A stretch of 64,000 nucleotides of DNA from Haliotispira sp965263485 (GTDB lineage: Bacteria > Spirochaetota > Spirochaetia > SP-2023). Of this stretch, positions 62,449-64,000 are shown one piece after another (the stretch's first letter is position 1; each line of letters starts with the position of its first letter). The stretch is from NCBI GenBank assembly GCA_965263485.1, contig CBDHHO010000004.1:2108001-2172000 (forward strand), in the 5' to 3' direction. The notes under the pieces are model-generated. The model saw only the letters and a list, made by a program, of their open reading frames with translations, was not told the origin of the DNA and searched no databases. A program made the translations under genes and the position numbers.

Positions 62449-63264
62449 GGTTCCGGGAAAATATTATTGGATCATACCAATACTCATAAATTTTTAGTAT
62501 AGGGGATCCCTAAAAATGGTATCGCTTCGCGAGAATTGTACAATCGCTCTGCTTCTGCTTCATCTTCGCCGCAGCGGTTGTACCGTGTTTTGATGTTGAG
62601 CGGATGAGATTTTGCCGAGCGCGAGACACAGCAAGCGCTAGAGAACGAGGGGAGGGCCGCTCCCCTCAATTACGCTGCCTGAGTGCCGTAGAATTTCGCC
62701 CTGAGGAACGAAAGGCTGAAATTCAAGGTGTATCGAAGGCAAGCCTCAAAGGCCCCGCACAGGTCCCCCTGTGAAAGGTTGCTGGGGGGCGGAGAATGCT
62801 CAGGCGCAGGGATTCGCGCTTAGAGATTTGGGGCTGTGAAGGGTTCAAAAGTTTTAGTTGTATTTTTGGCCAAAACTGATAGTATGTAGAGGCTTCATTC
62901 ATATCTTAAGGGATTTCTAAAAATTTGCTCCCGCTGCTGAGCGCGCGAAATTTTCGTGACAGCAAAAGCAAAACATTTGAGAAAACGCAAACCGTGTGTG
63001 ACGAAAACGTCATTGCCTTTACTGACGAAGCCATTTGCCGGAAAGATTCCTATTCGGCCAGGATGGGGATTTTTAGGGGCCCTCTAAAAATCGTATCGCT
63101 TAGCGCAAAATTGAGATTTTTGGAGCTGCCCTTTGCAGCCTGCCAACGGTTTCAGGGGCAGAATGTCCCGCAGTAAAGTTCCCCTGACAATGCTGCTTCG
63201 TGAAAAAAATGGGCTTGGCACGGAATAGGAATTTTTAGGAGAGTCCCTTTAATCAGGAGTTTCT
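62449..63264. repeat. element cluster before the pyrophosphatase gene
   Basis: This 816-bp stretch without a gene contains: a left half-element (GGGGATCCCTAAAAATGG, 62502 onward, with the GTACAATCGCT / AGCGGTTGTAC palindrome); a block at 62803-62845 shared with 26196-26236; and from 62910 three worn elements joined end to end (left end GGGATTTCTAAAAATTTG; right ends near 63085, 63133 and 63250). Bases 62660-62800 are unassigned and GC-rich. The pyrophosphatase ribosome site starts right after the last terminus. Confidence 0.65.
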
Positions 63265-64000
63265 ATGTCCAACAATCAAATACCGCTATTCTTCTGGCTC
63301 ATACCGCTTTGTGCGCTGGCGGGAATCATCACTGCCTTTGCGCTCTATAAGTGGTCGGCCAGGCACAACGAGGGCACCGAACGCATGCGGGAAATCGCTC
63401 AGTCGGTGCGCATCGGGGCCATGGCCTACCTGCGCCAGCAATACAGCGTAATGAGCATTTTTTTTGTCATCATTGCCGCCATTTTTCTAGTTGCGGCCTT
63501 CATTTCCGATTTTCTGAGTCTGTGGGTGCCGCTGATTTTCCTCAGCGGCGGTCTGTTTTCGGCACTGGCGGGCTACTTCGGTATGAAGACTGCGACCATG
63601 GCCTCAGCGCGCACCGCTGCCGCAGCGCAGAAGTCGCTAAACTCCGGCCTGACTTTGGCCTTCCGCTCCGGAGGCGTGATGGGGCTGGTGGTAGTCGGAC
63701 TCGGCTTGTTGATGATCTCGCTGTGGTACATCATCCTCAGCGGCTCGGTGCAGGTCGAAAGCTCAACAGATCTGGTCTCCCTGACCACCACCATCTTGAG
63801 TTTCGGCATGGGAGCTTCGCTACAGGCCCTGTTTGCCCGTGTGGGTGGTGGCATCTTCACTAAAGCGGCCGATGTCGGTGGCGACCTGGTGGGCAAGGTG
63901 GAGGCCGGAATCCCTGAAGATGATCCGCGCAACCCGGCGGTCATTGCCGACAACGTGGGCGATAACGTGGGTGATGTGGCCGGTATGGGCGCGGACTTGT
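63265..64000 (+). CDS. hppA: membrane-bound pyrophosphatase (V-type H+ or Na+ pumping), partial
   Basis: The first 245 codons of a gene running off the window end. The ATG at 63265 has AGGAG five bases upstream. Membrane helices begin at once (FFWLIPLCALAGIITAFALY). VRIGAMAYLRQQY, the helix with FGMGASLQALFARVGGGIFT and the pyrophosphate-binding segment ADVGGDLVGKVEAGIPEDD followed by NPAVIADNVGDNVGD are conserved in all membrane pyrophosphatases. The enzyme couples PPi hydrolysis to ion export. The DVGADLVGKVE motif has Gly for Ala. The residues that decide K+ dependence or ion type lie beyond the window. Confidence 0.95.
   Translation, partial: MSNNQIPLFFWLIPLCALAGIITAFALYKWSARHNEGTERMREIAQSVRIGAMAYLRQQYSVMSIFFVIIAAIFLVAAFISDFLSLWVPLIFLSGGLFSALAGYFGMKTATMASARTAAAAQKSLNSGLTLAFRSGGVMGLVVVGLGLLMISLWYIILSGSVQVESSTDLVSLTTTILSFGMGASLQALFARVGGGIFTKAADVGGDLVGKVEAGIPEDDPRNPAVIADNVGDNVGDVAGMGADL

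Overview
The window looks like a chromosomal segment of a spirochaete (Spirochaetota, Treponema-like order). The main evidence is a GreA with a very long helical N-terminal extension, as known from treponemes. Supporting evidence is a FlgJ-type rod-binding protein, a pseudaminic-acid gene pair (commonly used on flagellins), many lipoproteins, and BspA-like and Listeria/Bacteroides-repeat surface proteins. Genus-level placement is not possible from the sequence alone. Coding density is ordinary, and most genes before 18 kb and between 26 and 41 kb are on the minus strand.

Layout. 1-18 kb (minus): end-truncated RlpA-like protein, hom, aspS, a membrane PAS-like sensor, a symporter-like permease, greA with extension, a GGDEF cyclase, tRNA-Ile2 (CAT) and tRNA-Met, an SH3-domain lipoprotein, and a flavodiiron NO/O2 reductase behind a near-consensus promoter. 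18-23.4 kb is accessory: an IS630-like transposase stump, a type II adenine methylase broken by one in-frame TAG, a 36-codon stump of its partner gene, an ISL3-like transposase remnant, and a surface lipoprotein with 17 perfect 22-residue leucine-rich repeats. The lipoprotein's signal region carries a heptanucleotide tract. 23.4-26.1 kb: pseC-pseG. 26.3-38.3 kb (minus): heterodimeric ABC exporter, rod-binding protein, and the cell-shape cluster (TPR protein, mreB, mreC, mreD, mrdA, rodA). 38.4-46 kb: secreted ankyrin protein, aldo/keto reductase, CPA2 antiporter fused to a PTS EIIA domain, SDR, tRNA-Ser(CGA) and the 4.5S SRP RNA. 46-63 kb: giant repeat-rich lipoprotein, glycosyltransferase, TPR protein, recD, NUDIX hydrolase, two exported or membrane proteins of unknown role, SPOR protein and coaE. 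63.3 kb to the end: start of a membrane pyrophosphatase gene.

The most striking signal is a family of 110-330 bp intergenic elements, at least 13 large copies plus solitary ends. They share termini close to GGGNACCTCTAAAAAT and its inverse. Several are flanked by 4-5 bp AT-rich direct repeats (TTATT, ATAAA, TGAA, TATA, TAAA, TCAA, TTAA). Their interiors are mosaics of interchangeable short hairpins. They often sit exactly against stop codons, and in some cases provide the stop or the last codons of the gene. Two copies 9 kb apart are nearly identical and inverted. No full transposase for them is in the window. They look like MITEs built from shuffled palindromes.

The two large surface lipoproteins (LRR type and Listeria/Bacteroides-repeat/beta-helix type) share a roughly 100 bp leader upstream of unrelated coding regions, which suggests common regulation or a cassette-like origin. 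Function calls rest on motif recognition by eye; no database search was run.
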